Shown here: in pieces, positions 56,275 to 63,937 of the stretch
Layout: each line of letters begins with the position of its first letter
Position numbering within the stretch: the first letter of the stretch is position 1
Assembly (NCBI GenBank): GCA_963728125.1
Contig: CAVSIZ010000001.1
Location: 62,001 to 126,000 of the forward strand
Direction of reading: 5' to 3'
DNA: 64,000 nucleotides
From: CAWDCV01 sp963728125
GTDB taxonomy: Bacteria; Actinomycetota; Actinomycetes; CAWDCV01
Notes under the pieces: model-generated
What the model saw: the letters and a program-made list of their open reading frames with translations, nothing else
The model's database searches: none
Told to the model about the DNA's origin: nothing
Translations under genes and position numbers: made by a program

Positions 56275-57042
56275 GTGCCGACCCCAACGCCCAGCGGACC
56301 CCACCGGGCCGCAAGGCATCGACGCCCGACCTTGACTGAGCGGGCGCCGTCCTCCCTGGTCCCGCCCCTGCTGGCGGCCGCAACCGGGGTGACATTGATT
56401 GCGGCGGGCTCGGTCTCCCTCCCGTACGTTCTCGGGGACGCGTCTCCGCCAACTGACACCGTCGCGGTGTCCGCTGCCGACGTGGCAGAGCGGAAAGCGG
56501 CAGCGGATCGCGGCAGCCGGTCCGCCGGCCGTGCGGATCTCAGTGCGGGAACGATGAGCCTGTCGGAGGCGGCCGAGGCCGTCACTGCCGAGCAACAAAG
56601 CGCCGCCGCGGCCAAGGAGGCGGAAGAGGCCGCCCGCGCCGACCGCGCCGACCGCGCGCGCGCGGAAGCGGAGCGTACCCGCTGGGAAAGCCCGTTGCGC
56701 TCCTACCAGCTGCTCGGCCCTGAAGACGAGGGCATTGGCCTCGCGGCAGAGTCGGGCGCGGCGGTGTATGCCATCGGCACCGGAACCATCACCTATGCGG
56801 GAATCGACGCCGAGTACGGCCAGATGATCGTCATCGAGCACTGGGATGGGACGATCACGTACTACTGCTACCTGTCATCGTTCGAGAAGACCGGTGGCGA
56901 GGTCACCGTCGGCGAGCTGATCGGTCGCGTCGGGAACACCGGGACTAGCGAATCGTCACACCTGCACCTGCAGATCCGCCCGCGCGGCGGGGAGCCGGTC
57001 GATCCGCTGCCGTGGCTCGAGAAGCGCGGCGTCGACCTCTAG
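56275..57042 (+). CDS. Membrane-anchored M23 (LytM-like) protein with lost zinc ligands
   Basis: 255 residues from GTG 56275, which has the ribosome site GGAGAAGG 6 nt upstream. A basic cytosolic start, one membrane helix (VPPLLAAATGVTLIAAGSVSLPYVLG), an Ala/Arg/Glu-rich probable coiled coil (about 85-145), then an M23 domain (160-250). HLHLQI (His229, His231) is kept, but the first motif reads GIGLAAESGAAVYA in place of HxGxDxxAxxG and TYYCYLSS stands where active enzymes have YxHLS. It is thus probably an inactive scaffold or activator of cell-wall hydrolases, like EnvC or NlpD. Convergent 4-nt overlap with the helicase gene. Confidence 0.85.
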   Translation: MPTPTPSGPHRAARHRRPTLTERAPSSLVPPLLAAATGVTLIAAGSVSLPYVLGDASPPTDTVAVSAADVAERKAAADRGSRSAGRADLSAGTMSLSEAAEAVTAEQQSAAAAKEAEEAARADRADRARAEAERTRWESPLRSYQLLGPEDEGIGLAAESGAAVYAIGTGTITYAGIDAEYGQMIVIEHWDGTITYYCYLSSFEKTGGEVTVGELIGRVGNTGTSESSHLHLQIRPRGGEPVDPLPWLEKRGVDL

Positions 57043-59312
57043 ATCTTCTCGACGGGTGCGTACCGCAGCAGCAGTCGTTTCGTTCCCGAGCTGCCGAAAT
57101 CGATCGTGGCCTCCGCCTGCTCACCAGCGCCAGCCGTGGCCACCACGACGCCGAGGCCGAACGCGTCGTGGCTGACGCGGTCCCCCGGCGCCAGCGCCAC
57201 GACGACCCGATTCCCCGGTGAGCGCGCACCCGGTCGCGCGGCGACCCGGGCGATGGCGGGCGTGCTCGACGGCGCCGCTTCCACGCGTTGCCACGACACC
57301 CCGTCCTGCGGGAGCTCCTCGAGGAACCGCGACGCCGGGTTGTACGACGGCGAACCCCACGCACTGCGCATCACGGCACGGGAGACGTACAGCCGCTCCT
57401 GCGCACGGGTGATCCCGACGTACGCGAGCCGGCGCTCCTCCTCGAGCTCGGTCGGATCGCCGAGGGATCGCAGGTGCGGGAACACGCCGTCTTCGAGACC
57501 GGTGAGGAACACGACCGGGAACTCCAGGCCCTTGGCGGTATGCAGCGTCATCAGCGTGACGACTCCGCCGTGCTCGTCGCCCTCGGGGATCTCGTCGGAG
57601 TCGGCGACGAGGGCCACTCGCTCGAGGAAGTCGGCGAGCGATCCCTCCGGGGCGGCTTCCTCGAACTCACCGGCCACGGCGACGAGCTCGCGCAGGTTCT
57701 CCAGCCGGCTCTCGTCCTGGGGGTCGGGCGACGCCTGCAGCTCGGCGAGGTACCCGGTTCGACCGAGCACCTGCTCGAGGATCTGCGACGGCGGCGTTTC
57801 CGCGTCGACGAGATCGCGCAGGCCATCGATCAGCTCACGAAAGCCGAGCAGTGCTGTCAGCGAGCGAGCAGCGAGCCCCGGCGCGTCCTCGACCCGACGC
57901 AGCGCCTGCCAGAACGTGATCCGATCCCGCTCGGCCAGCGCCTGCACGCACGCCTGTGCCCGCTCTCCGATCCCCCGCTTCGGCACGTTGATGATGCGCC
58001 GAAGCGACACGGCGTCCTCGGGGTTGGCGAGCAGGCGCAGGTACGCCAGCGCATCGCGCACCTCGCGTCGCTCGTAGAAGCGCACCCCGCCGACCACCTT
58101 GTACGGCATGCCGACGCGGATGAACACCTCCTCGAATACCCGGCTCATCGCGTTGGTGCGGTAGAAGACCGCGGTGTCGCCGTACGTCGCCAGGCCGGCG
58201 TCGGACAGCTTGTCGATCTCGCCCGCGACGAACGCCGCCTCGTCGTGCTCGTTGTCGGCGACGTAGCCGACGATGGGCGCGCCGAGACCCTTGTCCGACC
58301 ACAACCGCTTGTCCTTGCGGCCGCGGTTTCGACTGATCACGGCGTTGGCGGCGGTGAGAATGGTCTGCGTCGACCGGTAGTTCTGCTCGAGCAGCACGAT
58401 CCGCGCGTTGGGGAAGTCTCGCTCGAACTCGAGGATGTTGCGGATCGTGGCTCCGCGAAAGGCGTAGATCGACTGGTCGGCGTCACCGACCACGCACAGC
58501 TCGGCCGGATCGTCGGTCCCGACAAGTTCGCGAATGAGTACGTACTGCGCGTGGTTGGTGTCTTGGTATTCGTCGACGAGCACATGCCGGAACCGTCGCC
58601 GGTAGTGCTCGGCGACGTCGGGAAACGCCTGCAGCAGGTTGACCGTCGTCATGATGAGGTCGTCGAAGTCCAGGGCGTTGCCCTGGCGCAGCCGCTGCTG
58701 GTACAGCGTGTAGCACTCGGCGTAGGTCTTCTCGATGAAGTTCCCGGCCCTACCGGCGAACGTCTCCTCGTCGACGAGCTCGTTCTTGAGGTTGCTGACG
58801 TACGCGGAGATCGCGCGCGGCGGGAAGCGTTTCGGGTCGAGATCGAGGTCGCGGACGACCAGCCTCATCAGTCGTTCGGAGTCGGCCTGGTCGTAGATCG
58901 AGAAACTGGAGTTGAACCCCAGGTGGCTGGCTTCGCGGCGCAGGATGCGTACGCAGGCGGAGTGGAACGTCGACACCCACATCGCCCGAGCCCGGCGACC
59001 GACCAGCGCCGCAACCCGCTCCTTCATCTCGCCGGCGGCCTTGTTGGTGAACGTGATCGCGAGCACCTGGCCGGGCTGCACCTTGCGAGCGGCGAGCAGG
59101 TAGGCCACGCGGTGGGTGAGGACGCGCGTCTTGCCCGAGCCCGCGCCGGCCACGATCAGCAGCGGGCTGCCCTCGTGCTCGACGGCGTCTCGCTGGGGTG
59201 GGTTCAGGCCGTCGAGCAGCGCCGCGATGGTGTCGTTGCGGCGCTTCTCTGCGGCGTCGTCCGCGGCGGGATCGGTCCCCGACAACCGAAGGTCGTCGAA
59301 GAGCGTGGACAC
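57039..59312 (-). CDS. pcrA: UvrD/PcrA-type ATP-dependent DNA helicase
   Basis: 757 residues, superfamily 1A. Motif I VAGAGSGKTRVLTHRVAYLL, Ia TFTNKAAGEMKERV, II VDEYQDTN, III VVGDADQSIYAFRGA, IV VLLEQNYRSTQTIL, V VTLMTLHTAKGLEFPVVFL and VI ERRLAYVGITRAQERLYV are all intact, followed by a linker and the C-terminal Tudor-like patch DRVSHDAFGLGVVVATAG. It unwinds DNA in nucleotide-excision and mismatch-type repair and dislodges RNA polymerase. GTG 59312 lies 6 nt after TACTCT; the frame up to 59369 has no promoter support. Confidence 0.96.
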   Translation of the reverse strand: MSTLFDDLRLSGTDPAADDAAEKRRNDTIAALLDGLNPPQRDAVEHEGSPLLIVAGAGSGKTRVLTHRVAYLLAARKVQPGQVLAITFTNKAAGEMKERVAALVGRRARAMWVSTFHSACVRILRREASHLGFNSSFSIYDQADSERLMRLVVRDLDLDPKRFPPRAISAYVSNLKNELVDEETFAGRAGNFIEKTYAECYTLYQQRLRQGNALDFDDLIMTTVNLLQAFPDVAEHYRRRFRHVLVDEYQDTNHAQYVLIRELVGTDDPAELCVVGDADQSIYAFRGATIRNILEFERDFPNARIVLLEQNYRSTQTILTAANAVISRNRGRKDKRLWSDKGLGAPIVGYVADNEHDEAAFVAGEIDKLSDAGLATYGDTAVFYRTNAMSRVFEEVFIRVGMPYKVVGGVRFYERREVRDALAYLRLLANPEDAVSLRRIINVPKRGIGERAQACVQALAERDRITFWQALRRVEDAPGLAARSLTALLGFRELIDGLRDLVDAETPPSQILEQVLGRTGYLAELQASPDPQDESRLENLRELVAVAGEFEEAAPEGSLADFLERVALVADSDEIPEGDEHGGVVTLMTLHTAKGLEFPVVFLTGLEDGVFPHLRSLGDPTELEEERRLAYVGITRAQERLYVSRAVMRSAWGSPSYNPASRFLEELPQDGVSWQRVEAAPSSTPAIARVAARPGARSPGNRVVVALAPGDRVSHDAFGLGVVVATAGAGEQAEATIDFGSSGTKRLLLRYAPVEKI

Positions 59313-59318
59313 GCGGTC

Positions 59319-59324
59319 AGAGTA
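59319..59324 (-). promoter_or_regulatory. -10 box for leaderless helicase gene
   Basis: TACTCT on minus ends 6 nt before GTG 59312. Confidence 0.55.
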
Positions 59325-59389
59325 CGTCCGCGGACCGACGACCTCGCGCAGGCCACCGCCGTCGAGCATGCGCTCGGGCCCCCGATTCC

Positions 59390-59395
59390 TAGGAT
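59390..59395 (+). promoter_or_regulatory. -10 box for leaderless PIG-L gene
   Basis: TAGGAT ends 6 nt before GTG 59402. Confidence 0.55.
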
Positions 59396-59401
59396 GACGG
59401 G

Positions 59402-60142
59402 GTGAGCGATGACGTGCAGCCGGCTCCGGCAGAACCCGAGGTCGAGCGCGTGCTCGTCGTCGTCGCCCATCCCGACGACGTCGACTTCGGTTCCGCGGGA
59501 ACGATGGCCCTCTGGACGAAGTCAGGCATCGAGGTCACGTACTGCATCGCCACCGACGGCGACGCCGGCGGCTTCGACCCCGCGGTGGCACGCACCGACA
59601 TCCCGGGCATCCGCCGCGCGGAGCAGGAGGCGGCCGCGGCTGAGGTCGGGGTCTTCGACGTGCGCTTCCTGGGTTACCGGGACGGCGCGTTGACGCCGAG
59701 CCTGGAGCTGCGCCGCGACATCAGCCGGATCATCCGGCAGGTACGGCCGCAGCGGGTGGTGATGCAGACCCCGGAGATCATCTGGCGACGGATGGCGGCG
59801 TCGCATCCTGACCACCGTGCCGCGGGCGAGGCCACGCTGGCGGCGGTCTATCCCGATGCGCGCAACCCGTACGCGCACCCTGAACTGCTTCTCGACGAGG
59901 GTCTGGAAGCCTGGACCGTGCGGGAGATCTGGCTGTCACCGGCGGCGAACCCGGACAGGTACATCGACGTCACCGACACCTTCGACCGGAAGCTGGCCGC
60001 GCTGCGAGCACACGTCAGCCAGACCGCTCACATGGACAACCTGGAAACGATGGTGCGCGGCTGGCTCGGCGAGAACGCGCGTGTCGCCGGCCTCCCTGAC
60101 GGGCACCTGGCCGAAGCGTTCGCCGTCTACCAGATGCCCTAA
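59402..60142 (+). CDS. PIG-L family zinc deacetylase (LmbE-like)
   Basis: 246 residues. Zinc and catalytic residues in VVVAHPDDVDFGSAGT (His23, Asp25, Asp26), TDGDAGG, and SHPDHRAAGEATLAAVYPDARNP (second His ligand). The family includes MshB and Mca of mycothiol metabolism and other N-acetylglucosamine deacetylases. The sequence lacks clear features to tell whether it is MshB itself; the WLSPAANPDRYIDVTDTFDRKLAAL C-terminus is shared by several Actinobacteria PIG-L proteins. A mycothiol-linked role fits the maleylpyruvate isomerase-type enzyme at 26 kb but is not shown. Confidence 0.9.
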   Translation: MSDDVQPAPAEPEVERVLVVVAHPDDVDFGSAGTMALWTKSGIEVTYCIATDGDAGGFDPAVARTDIPGIRRAEQEAAAAEVGVFDVRFLGYRDGALTPSLELRRDISRIIRQVRPQRVVMQTPEIIWRRMAASHPDHRAAGEATLAAVYPDARNPYAHPELLLDEGLEAWTVREIWLSPAANPDRYIDVTDTFDRKLAALRAHVSQTAHMDNLETMVRGWLGENARVAGLPDGHLAEAFAVYQMP

Positions 60143-60158
60143 CTCGCCCGCCTCATGA

Positions 60159-60216
60159 TCGAGTGATTCCAGGCACGAACTCTCGCGGCGTGTCGTCGCG
60201 ATCTGGCATCACACGA
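60159..60216. repeat. Intergenic imperfect palindrome between PIG-L and response regulator genes
   Basis: TCGAGTGATTCCAG (60159-60172) pairs with 60203-60216 at 12 of 14 positions; an inner TCGCG/CGCGA stem lies in the loop. Convergent genes flank it, so it may act as a two-way terminator, though without a U-tract. Confidence 0.7.
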
Positions 60217-60226
60217 GGGCGGACCG

Positions 60227-60847
60227 CTACACCAAGCGGCGGTCGGTCGCCCAGCGGGTGAGCTCGTGCCGGTTGGACAGTTGGAGCTTGCGCAGCACGG
60301 ACGACACGTGCGTCTCGACCGTCTTCACCGAGATGAAGAGCTCCCGCGCAACCTCCTTGTAGGCGTAACCGCGCGCGATCAGCCGCAACACCTCACGCTC
60401 CCGCTGGGTCAGCCGATCGAGGTCCTCGTCGAGCGGCGGTACGTCGGTCGCCGCGAAGGCATCAAGGACGAAGCCAGCCAGCCGCGGCGAGAACACCGCG
60501 TCGTCCTCCGACACTCGCCGGATCGCGTCAGCCAGGTCGGGGCCGGTGATCGACTTGGTCACGTACCCGCGCGCCCCCGCACGGATCACGCCGATCACGT
60601 CTTCAGCCGCGTCCGACACCGACAGCGCCAGGAACCGTACGTCCGGCAGCGTCGGTACGAGCTGGCGCAGCACCTCGACGCCGCCACCGCCGGGCAGGTG
60701 CACGTCGAGCAGCACCACATCCGGAGTCGACGCTTGAATCACCGACAGCGCCGACGGGACGTCTTCGGCCTCGCCCACCACGTCGACGCTCGGCCCGAGT
60801 TCGGCTCGGACCCCCGTCCGAAACATCCGGTGGTCATCGACCAGCAC
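60227..60847 (-). CDS. NarL/LuxR-family response regulator (N-terminus possibly frameshifted)
   Basis: 206 residues from GTG 60847. Receiver domain: acidic pair Asp4-Asp5, phosphoacceptor Asp48 (VVLLDVHLPG), Lys in YVTKSITG. LuxR-type HTH near 140-205: LTQREREVLRLIARGYAYKEVARELFISVKTVETHVSSVLRKL. It should be phosphorylated by the PspC kinase encoded just upstream. The GTG start omits the usual first strand; an ATG overlapping the kinase stop at 60866 is out of frame by one base and would give a normal MARR-VVLVDD start if one C of the run at 60853-60855 were absent. Confidence 0.9.
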   Translation of the reverse strand: MLVDDHRMFRTGVRAELGPSVDVVGEAEDVPSALSVIQASTPDVVLLDVHLPGGGGVEVLRQLVPTLPDVRFLALSVSDAAEDVIGVIRAGARGYVTKSITGPDLADAIRRVSEDDAVFSPRLAGFVLDAFAATDVPPLDEDLDRLTQREREVLRLIARGYAYKEVARELFISVKTVETHVSSVLRKLQLSNRHELTRWATDRRLV

Positions 60848-60865
60848 GACACGGGCGACGCGCCA

Positions 60866-62233
60866 TCAATCGCTCCTCGGCATCTCGAGCTTCACCTCGG
60901 TGCCGTCACCGGGCGCACTACGCACCACCGCCGACCCACCGTTGCGCTGCATGCGTCCGATGATGGACTGCCGTACGCCCATCCTGTCCTCCGGCAGGTC
61001 GTCCGGATCGAATCCGCGGCCACGATCCCGGACGAAGATCGTCAAGAGTTCCGGTTCCACCTCGGCGTAGACCGAGATCGTCGGCGCGCCGGAGTACTTC
61101 GCGGCGTTGACCATCGCCTCCCGGGCCGCTTGCAGCGCGGCGCCGGAATGGTCGTCCAGTGCCCCATCGCCGACGGCGACGACCTCGATCGGTACGGAGT
61201 GCGCGTCCTCGACCTCGCCCGCCAGTCGCTCCAGCGCCGCTGCGAGGGTGGCATCCGGATCGGCGACCGGCTTGTACAGCCACGCCCGCAGCTCCCGCTC
61301 CTGGCTGCGCGCGAGGCGCTGAACCTCGCGCGGATCGTCGACGTTGCGCTGGATCAAGGTCAGCGTGTGTAGCACCGAGTCGTGGACGTGCGCCGCCACC
61401 TCGGCCCGCTCCTGCGTGCGGATGCGTTCGAGCCGCTCGTCGGACAGGTCGCGGAACAGGCGGAGGAGGTACGGGCCGGCGATGAGCAGCAGGCCGATCA
61501 GGACGACGAGCGTCGCGAGCAACACCCGGCCCGCGTCCTGCAGCTGACCGCGAATCGCGAGGAACGCGCCCCCGCCGGCGAGCACGAGCGCGACCCCGGC
61601 GGCAAAGCGCAGCCATCCGCTCGGTGAGTCGCTTGTCGCCGCCCGCCGCCAGCGCCGCCGCTGCAGCTCGTCGGCTTCGCGCCACAGCAGGACGACCCCG
61701 AGGCCAGCGATCGCGAGCGGCCAGAACAGCGTGCCGCCGATGCCGAAACCCAGCACCCGAGCCAGCAGCAACGCCCCGACGGTCAGCGCCACGAGGGCGA
61801 TCAGCTGGCCGACATCCCGCCCGCGGCCGGCGACGGCCGGCGATGCAGCGGCATTCGGAGCCGCCGGCGCTGGAGCCTGTGGCACGAAGAGCCAGAAGGC
61901 GGCGTACATCATGACGCCGGCGCCGGAGGCGAACGTGAGCGCCACGAACGCGATCCGGACCAGCACCACGTTGACACCGAGGTGGTCCGCGAGTCCGCGC
62001 GCCACTCCGGCCACCAGCCGGCCATCGGTGGCCCGGTAGTAACGGGGTACACCGGACGGGGTGAGCGGGCCCGACGAGCGGGGTGCTCGAACCCGCGGTC
62101 CCGGCGCCCACGGCGGCAGGCCGGGCGCTCCGAACCCCGGACCTGGCGCCCCCTCCGGCCCGCGGGCGGACGGGCCCGGACCGCCTCGGGGTGCCTGAGT
62201 GCCGAGCGCAGGCGTCGGCATGGGCGTGCTCAC
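60866..62233 (-). CDS. PspC-domain sensor histidine kinase
   Basis: 455 residues. A Pro/Gly/Ala-rich cytosolic start leads to a PspC domain (YYRATDGRLVAGVARGLADHLGVNVVLVRIAFVALTF, about 75-130) and several membrane helices (to about 285). The DHp helix with His in EVAAHVHDSVLHTLTLIQRN belongs to the HisKA_3 type that pairs with NarL regulators; HATPase motifs are EAMVNAAKYSGAPTISV (N box), RDRGRGFDPDDLPEDRMGV (G1) and GDGTEVKLEMP (G2). It likely senses envelope stress through its PspC part. Start GTG 62233 or ATG 62221. The response regulator gene overlaps its stop. Confidence 0.92.
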   Translation of the reverse strand: MSTPMPTPALGTQAPRGGPGPSARGPEGAPGPGFGAPGLPPWAPGPRVRAPRSSGPLTPSGVPRYYRATDGRLVAGVARGLADHLGVNVVLVRIAFVALTFASGAGVMMYAAFWLFVPQAPAPAAPNAAASPAVAGRGRDVGQLIALVALTVGALLLARVLGFGIGGTLFWPLAIAGLGVVLLWREADELQRRRWRRAATSDSPSGWLRFAAGVALVLAGGGAFLAIRGQLQDAGRVLLATLVVLIGLLLIAGPYLLRLFRDLSDERLERIRTQERAEVAAHVHDSVLHTLTLIQRNVDDPREVQRLARSQERELRAWLYKPVADPDATLAAALERLAGEVEDAHSVPIEVVAVGDGALDDHSGAALQAAREAMVNAAKYSGAPTISVYAEVEPELLTIFVRDRGRGFDPDDLPEDRMGVRQSIIGRMQRNGGSAVVRSAPGDGTEVKLEMPRSD

Positions 62234-62364
62234 CCCCCGATGGTCACACGCCGCTGCCACTGCGCACATCGGGGAGAGGCCGGTGTTCTGCCGGGGTCGC
62301 CTCAGGGTTGACGTCAGGGCCGCGCCCGATGTGGCACCCCCACTGATCCCGCTTGGATGGGGGC

Positions 62365-63726
62365 ATGTCCGAGGAGCAGGCACCCGGCACCGGCCGCGCC
62401 GCGCCGACATCGCCGACATCTACGCCGACGCCCGAGCCGTCGGCTGACTCCCCGGGCAGGACGCCGATACGGCGCAGTACCCAGGACCGCTACATCGCGG
62501 GGGTGTGTGGCGGGCTGGGACGGGCCACCGACGTCGATCCGGTGATCTACCGGGTGGTGCTCGCCGTCCTGACCCTGTTCGGCGGGATCGGCGTCCTGCT
62601 GTATGCCCTCGGCTGGCTGCTCATCCCAGCCGAGAACGAGGAGCAGTCGGAGGTGCAGAAGCTGCTCTCTGGCCGCGGCCGATCCTCCTCCGTACTCCCC
62701 CTCATCGCCGTCGCGATCAGCACGATCCTGGTCATCGCATTCATTACCGCCGGCTCCGACGTCGCGATTCTCGTCATCCTCGCGTTCGTCGTGCTCGCGG
62801 TCGTCCTCAGCAAGCAGCGCCAGGAGGGGCGCCCGAGCACGGAGCCGACCGCGGCGCCCGCCGGACCTGACGCGAGCACACCCCCCGCAGGCGCACCTCC
62901 CGTACCGGCACCGGATCCGCGCTGGATGCCGCCCTCCTACCGGACCGGCGCGTATACGGCGGCCAGCTTCAGTGCCCCCTGGCCCGGTGACCCCTACGCC
63001 GTGCCCGCGACGTCCGAACCAACCGCGCCGCCTGCCAAGCGCGAGCGGCAAGCGTCCTGGCTCGGTTTCGTCACGCTGGCGGTCGCCGCAGTGGTCGGCG
63101 GCGTCATGGTCGCCGCCGGCGTCCCGGACGACAGCGGCACCGGCGTCCCCGCCATCGCCGCGACTGTCCTCGTCATCATCGGCCTCGGCCTCGTTGTCGG
63201 CACCTGGGCCGGACGCTCGCGCGGCCTCATCGCCTGGGGCATCCTCACCACCCTGGTTCTCGTCGCGATCGCGACGTTCGACGTGCCGCTGCGCGGCGGT
63301 ACGGGTCAGCGCATCTGGGATCCCTCGACCGTCGCCGCAGCCGAAGCCGCGCCCTACCGCCTCGCCGCCGGAGAGGGAACGCTCGATCTCAGCGACCTCG
63401 TGGTCGCGCCCGGCACCACCGCAGATGTCGAGGCCAGCGTGACGGCAGGCCGACTCGTCGTGGACGTACCGGCGGACGCGACAATCGAGGTCAACGGGCA
63501 TGTCGGCATGGGCCACCTCGCACTGCTGACGGATCCCCAGCGGCGCGTCGATCGGGGTGGCTTCAACGTGTCGGCCGACTACACCGACAGCCCCGACACG
63601 TCGCGACCGCCGACCGGAACGGAAAGCCCGGACTCGACGACCGAGGAACCGGCCGGCAGGATCGTCCTCGACCTCGAAGTCGGGCTCGGGGAGTTGGAGG
63701 TACGGCGTGCGACGGCATCGCGCTGA
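62365..63726 (+). CDS. PspC and LiaF-like C-terminal domain membrane protein
   Basis: 453 residues. A Ser/Thr/Pro-rich start, PspC domain (RSTQDRYIAGVCGGLGRATDVDPVIYRVVLAVLTLFGG, about 40-95), two more membrane helices, a Pro-rich linker, three to four further helices (about 235-300), and a C-terminal beta domain (YRLAAGEGTLDLSDLVVAPGTTADVEASVTAGRLVVDVP ... RIVLDLEVGLGELEVRRA) like the adhesin-like domain of LiaF/cell-wall-stress proteins. It is divergent from the PspC kinase and thus probably a target or partner of that two-component system. Start ATG 62365. Confidence 0.88.
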   Translation: MSEEQAPGTGRAAPTSPTSTPTPEPSADSPGRTPIRRSTQDRYIAGVCGGLGRATDVDPVIYRVVLAVLTLFGGIGVLLYALGWLLIPAENEEQSEVQKLLSGRGRSSSVLPLIAVAISTILVIAFITAGSDVAILVILAFVVLAVVLSKQRQEGRPSTEPTAAPAGPDASTPPAGAPPVPAPDPRWMPPSYRTGAYTAASFSAPWPGDPYAVPATSEPTAPPAKRERQASWLGFVTLAVAAVVGGVMVAAGVPDDSGTGVPAIAATVLVIIGLGLVVGTWAGRSRGLIAWGILTTLVLVAIATFDVPLRGGTGQRIWDPSTVAAAEAAPYRLAAGEGTLDLSDLVVAPGTTADVEASVTAGRLVVDVPADATIEVNGHVGMGHLALLTDPQRRVDRGGFNVSADYTDSPDTSRPPTGTESPDSTTEEPAGRIVLDLEVGLGELEVRRATASR

Positions 63727-63919
63727 CCTGACCTCTCTCCTCGCGGGCGCCGTCTTCCTCGCGATCGGTGTCGTCTACCTCGGTGCAATCCATACCGGCA
63801 CCCGTCTCGACCCCGGCTGGGTGCTGGCGCTCGGCCTGCTCGGGCTCGGCGCGGCGGGACTGATCGGGTCGCTGTGGAGTGCTCGCCGCGAGCGGCGCAG
63901 CAACAGAGAAACGCCTTAG
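63707..63919 (+). CDS. Small two-helix membrane protein
   Basis: 70 residues: basic start RRHRADLT, helices SLLAGAVFLAIGVVYLGAI and VLALGLLGLGAAGLIGSLW, and a basic tail SARRERRSNRETP. GTG 63707 has GGAGG 6 nt upstream and lies inside the end of the PspC/LiaF-like gene (20-nt overlap), so it is translationally coupled to it. Likely a small accessory subunit of the envelope-stress protein. No known domain. Confidence 0.75.
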   Translation: MRRHRADLTSLLAGAVFLAIGVVYLGAIHTGTRLDPGWVLALGLLGLGAAGLIGSLWSARRERRSNRETP

Positions 63920-63937
63920 GTGCTGGCTTAACCGACG

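Noticed and set aside
57288..59405. 705-residue open frame opposite the helicase gene
   Set aside because: Antisense shadow of a full-length PcrA/UvrD gene with all helicase motifs; the plus-strand product is low-complexity and Arg/Asp/Val-rich with no family features. Similar long shadows opposite 2850-4082, 5109-6437, 16420-17796 and 31415-33109 were dropped for the same reason.
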